In this document: positions 62,245 through 64,000 of the stretch, piece after piece | Numbering within the stretch: the first letter of the stretch is position 1 | Layout of the letters: the number at the start of each line of letters is the position of its first letter | Source of the DNA: Accumulibacter sp. | GTDB taxonomy: Bacteria; Pseudomonadota; Gammaproteobacteria; Burkholderiales; Rhodocyclaceae | NCBI GenBank assembly: GCA_024235715.1 | Contig: JACKLW010000008.1 | Location: forward strand, 62,001-126,000 | Direction of reading: 5' to 3' | DNA length: 64,000 nt | Program-made: the position numbers and the translations under genes | Notes under the pieces: model-generated | The model's database searches: none | What the model saw: only the letters and a program-made list of their open reading frames with translations | What the model was told of the DNA's origin: nothing

Positions 62245-64000
62245 GTGACCGCACCCGTACTGACACCCGGCCTGCTGCTCGTTCACGGCAACAGACCCGA
62301 GATGCTGCGGGATCTGGTCGTCGAATGGATGCAGCGCTACCCGCTGGCGCCGCTGGAGAACGAGATCATCCTGGTGCAGAGCAACGGCATCGCGCAGTGG
62401 CTCAAGCTGGCACTGGCCGCCGACGCGAAGTTGGCGAGCGAGCAGCCGGACGTGCAGCAGGGCGAAGGACAGAGAGACGAGCGGGCAGACGAGCGGGGCC
62501 GGGCGGATAAGGCGCATGGCGGCTGCGGCATCGCTGCCGCGCTCGAGATCTCGCTGCCGGCACGTTTCCAGTGGCAGGTCTATCGTGCGCTGCTCGGCCG
62601 GCAGGCGGTCCCGGAGACTTCGCCGTTCGACAAGGCGCGGCTGCTGTGGCGCCTGATGCGCCTGCTGCCGCAGGTGATGGCGCAAAGGGAGTACGCGCCG
62701 CTGCTCGGTTTTCTGGCCGACGACGGGGACCGCCGCAAGCGCTTCCAGCTCGCCGAGCGCCTCGCCGACCTCTACGATCAGTACCAGGTGTACCGCGCCG
62801 ACTGGCTGGCGGCGTGGGCGGCGGGTGACGATGTACTGATCGACGCAGGGGGCAAACAAACGACACTTGCCGATGAGCAGCGCTGGCAGGCGGCGCTGTG
62901 GCGGGCGGTGCTGGCTGACTTGCGGCAAGGGGAGAAGGGTGAGCGGGGTGAGCGCGAGGCAGCGAACGCGAGCCGCGCAGCGGTGCATGCGGCCTTCCTC
63001 GCTTGCGCCGGGAACTGGCCGCCGGGCGAGCGACCCGCCGGACTGCCGCGGCGGGTGATGGTCTTCGGCATTTCCAGCCTGCCGCGACAGTCGCTGGAGG
63101 TGCTCGCCACGCTTGCCCGCTGGACGCAGGTGCTGGTGTGCGTGCATAACCCCTGCGAGCACTACTGGGCCGACATCGTCGCCGACCATGAACTGCTGCG
63201 TGCCGGCAGGTCGCGCCAGCGTCGGCGGCAGGGCTCGCCGACGGAAATCGCCGAGGAACTGCTGCACCTGCACGCGCAGCCGCTGCTCGCCGCCTGGGGC
63301 AAGCAGGGTCGCGACTTCATTCGCCTGCTCGACGAGCAGGACGACGAGCAGGCACGCCGGCGCGCGCTGCCGCAGTTCTCGGCGATCGGGCAGCGCATCG
63401 ATCTGTTCAGTGCCTTCGGCGGCAGGACGCTGCTGCAACAGCTGCAGGATGACATCCTCGACCTGCGCCCATTGTGCGAGACGAGAGGGCACTGGCCGGC
63501 CGTCGATGCCGCCGCTGACGCGTCGATCCGCTTCCACGTCGCGCACAGTGCGCAGCGCGAGGTCGAGATTCTCCACGACCAGTTGCTCGCCGCCTGCAAC
63601 GCCGACGCCAGCCTGCGCCCGCGCGACATCATCGTCATGGTTCCGGAGATCGACAGCTACGCACCGCATATCCAGGCGGTGTTCGGTCTGCTCGACGCCG
63701 GCGATGCGCGCTACCTGCCGTTCAGCATTGCCGATCGGGGCCGGCGCCATTTCGATCCGCTGCTCACTGCGGTGGAGAAGTTGCTGGCCTTGCCGCGATC
63801 GCGGCTGGCGGTCAGCGACCTGCTCGACCTGCTCGACGTGCCGGCGCTGCGCCAGCGCTTCGGCATCGGCGAAGACGATCTGCCGCAATTGCACCGCTGG
63901 ATACGCGGTGCCAACATCCGCTGGGGGCTGCACGCCGAGCAGCGCGCCAGCCTCGATCTGCCGCGGCAGGCGGAGGCGGTGGCGCAGAACACCTGGCTGT
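62245..64000 (+). CDS. recC: RecBCD exonuclease subunit gamma, RecC (partial, runs off the right edge)
   Basis: 585 residues visible from GTG 62245 (CGGAG upstream): GLLLVHGNRPEMLRDLVVEW, LENEIILVQSNGIAQWLKLA, LPARFQWQVYRALLG, RLADLYDQYQVYRADWLAAW, RVMVFGISSLPRQSLEVLAT and VMVPEIDSYAPHIQAVF are RecC signatures. RecC holds the inactive helicase fold that recognises Chi and splits DNA ends with RecB and RecD. Between LKLALAADA and GCGIAAALEI lies an extra hydrophilic Glu/Arg/Asp-rich stretch of about 30 residues, and another Glu/Arg-rich segment is near residue 230 (GEKGERGEREAANAS). The start is GTG because the overlapping ATG is followed at once by TGA. Confidence 0.92.
   Translation, partial: MTAPVLTPGLLLVHGNRPEMLRDLVVEWMQRYPLAPLENEIILVQSNGIAQWLKLALAADAKLASEQPDVQQGEGQRDERADERGRADKAHGGCGIAAALEISLPARFQWQVYRALLGRQAVPETSPFDKARLLWRLMRLLPQVMAQREYAPLLGFLADDGDRRKRFQLAERLADLYDQYQVYRADWLAAWAAGDDVLIDAGGKQTTLADEQRWQAALWRAVLADLRQGEKGERGEREAANASRAAVHAAFLACAGNWPPGERPAGLPRRVMVFGISSLPRQSLEVLATLARWTQVLVCVHNPCEHYWADIVADHELLRAGRSRQRRRQGSPTEIAEELLHLHAQPLLAAWGKQGRDFIRLLDEQDDEQARRRALPQFSAIGQRIDLFSAFGGRTLLQQLQDDILDLRPLCETRGHWPAVDAAADASIRFHVAHSAQREVEILHDQLLAACNADASLRPRDIIVMVPEIDSYAPHIQAVFGLLDAGDARYLPFSIADRGRRHFDPLLTAVEKLLALPRSRLAVSDLLDLLDVPALRQRFGIGEDDLPQLHRWIRGANIRWGLHAEQRASLDLPRQAEAVAQNTWL

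Overview
This 64 kb window is a GC-rich chromosomal segment from a betaproteobacterium. The gene content points to the Rhodocyclales and most probably to 'Candidatus Accumulibacter' or a close relative. The clues are a CuA-type nitric-oxide-reductase-like heme-copper oxidase, a propionate module, beta-type Fbp iron uptake, PqiABC and an Aat/Bpt N-degron pair. This is inferred from protein character, since no rRNA is present. There is no prophage, insertion sequence or integron. The only accessory signs are decayed fragments: an MNT/HEPN toxin-antitoxin pair, an OmpA remnant, a frameshifted DUF4332 gene and one solitary CRISPR-repeat-like sequence.

Layout. 1-10.7 kb holds respiration and cofactor assembly: a partial cytochrome b, trmL, a Uma2-type nuclease, then a minus-strand block (49-residue membrane protein, CuA subunit II, catalytic subunit I, heme O synthase, membrane-anchored Sco). 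Two dissimilar CtaA proteins are divergent from it, and a copper set (PCuAC, DUF1318, lipoprotein Sco) follows. Subunit I keeps all the metal-ligand histidines but has GHSSQQ where oxygen reductases have GHPEVY, so the cross-linked tyrosine is missing, as in NO reductases. FNR/DNR-type palindromes lie near -41.5 of plausible promoters for the cytochrome b and sco genes and in the NOR-like intergenic region. 10.7-16 kb carries a racemase, a DMT exporter, ThpR, broken DUF4332 and TonB-ExbB-ExbD.

16-22.6 kb carries toxin-antitoxin remnants, tRNA-Gly(GCC), tRNA-Leu(TAA), DUF1178, the glutathione-dependent formaldehyde pathway, an HDOD-REC-GGDEF protein, a cupin and an SRAP protein. 22.8-27 kb is a propionate/acrylyl-CoA group (prpE, acuI-like) enclosing a doubly degenerate receiver-GGDEF protein. 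27.3-33.4 kb has an NlpC/P60 peptidase with a probable near-leaderless promoter, a Fur-controlled iron transporter split over both strands, and Aat plus Bpt. 33.3-41.6 kb encodes an HBM/HAMP sensor, several small exported proteins, an AraC regulator and an OmpP1/FadL porin.

41.6-54.2 kb has the PqiA-PqiA-PqiB-PqiC transport operon continuing into a large MscS channel, OmpA lipoproteins, a secreted zinc-hydrolase-like protein, and a SulP transporter coupled to a class III adenylate cyclase. 54.3-64 kb has a SWIM-SNF2 helicase, a D-aminoacylase-like amidohydrolase, a class II aldolase, an App1-type phosphatase and the start of recC. All calls are from reading the sequence; no database search was run.
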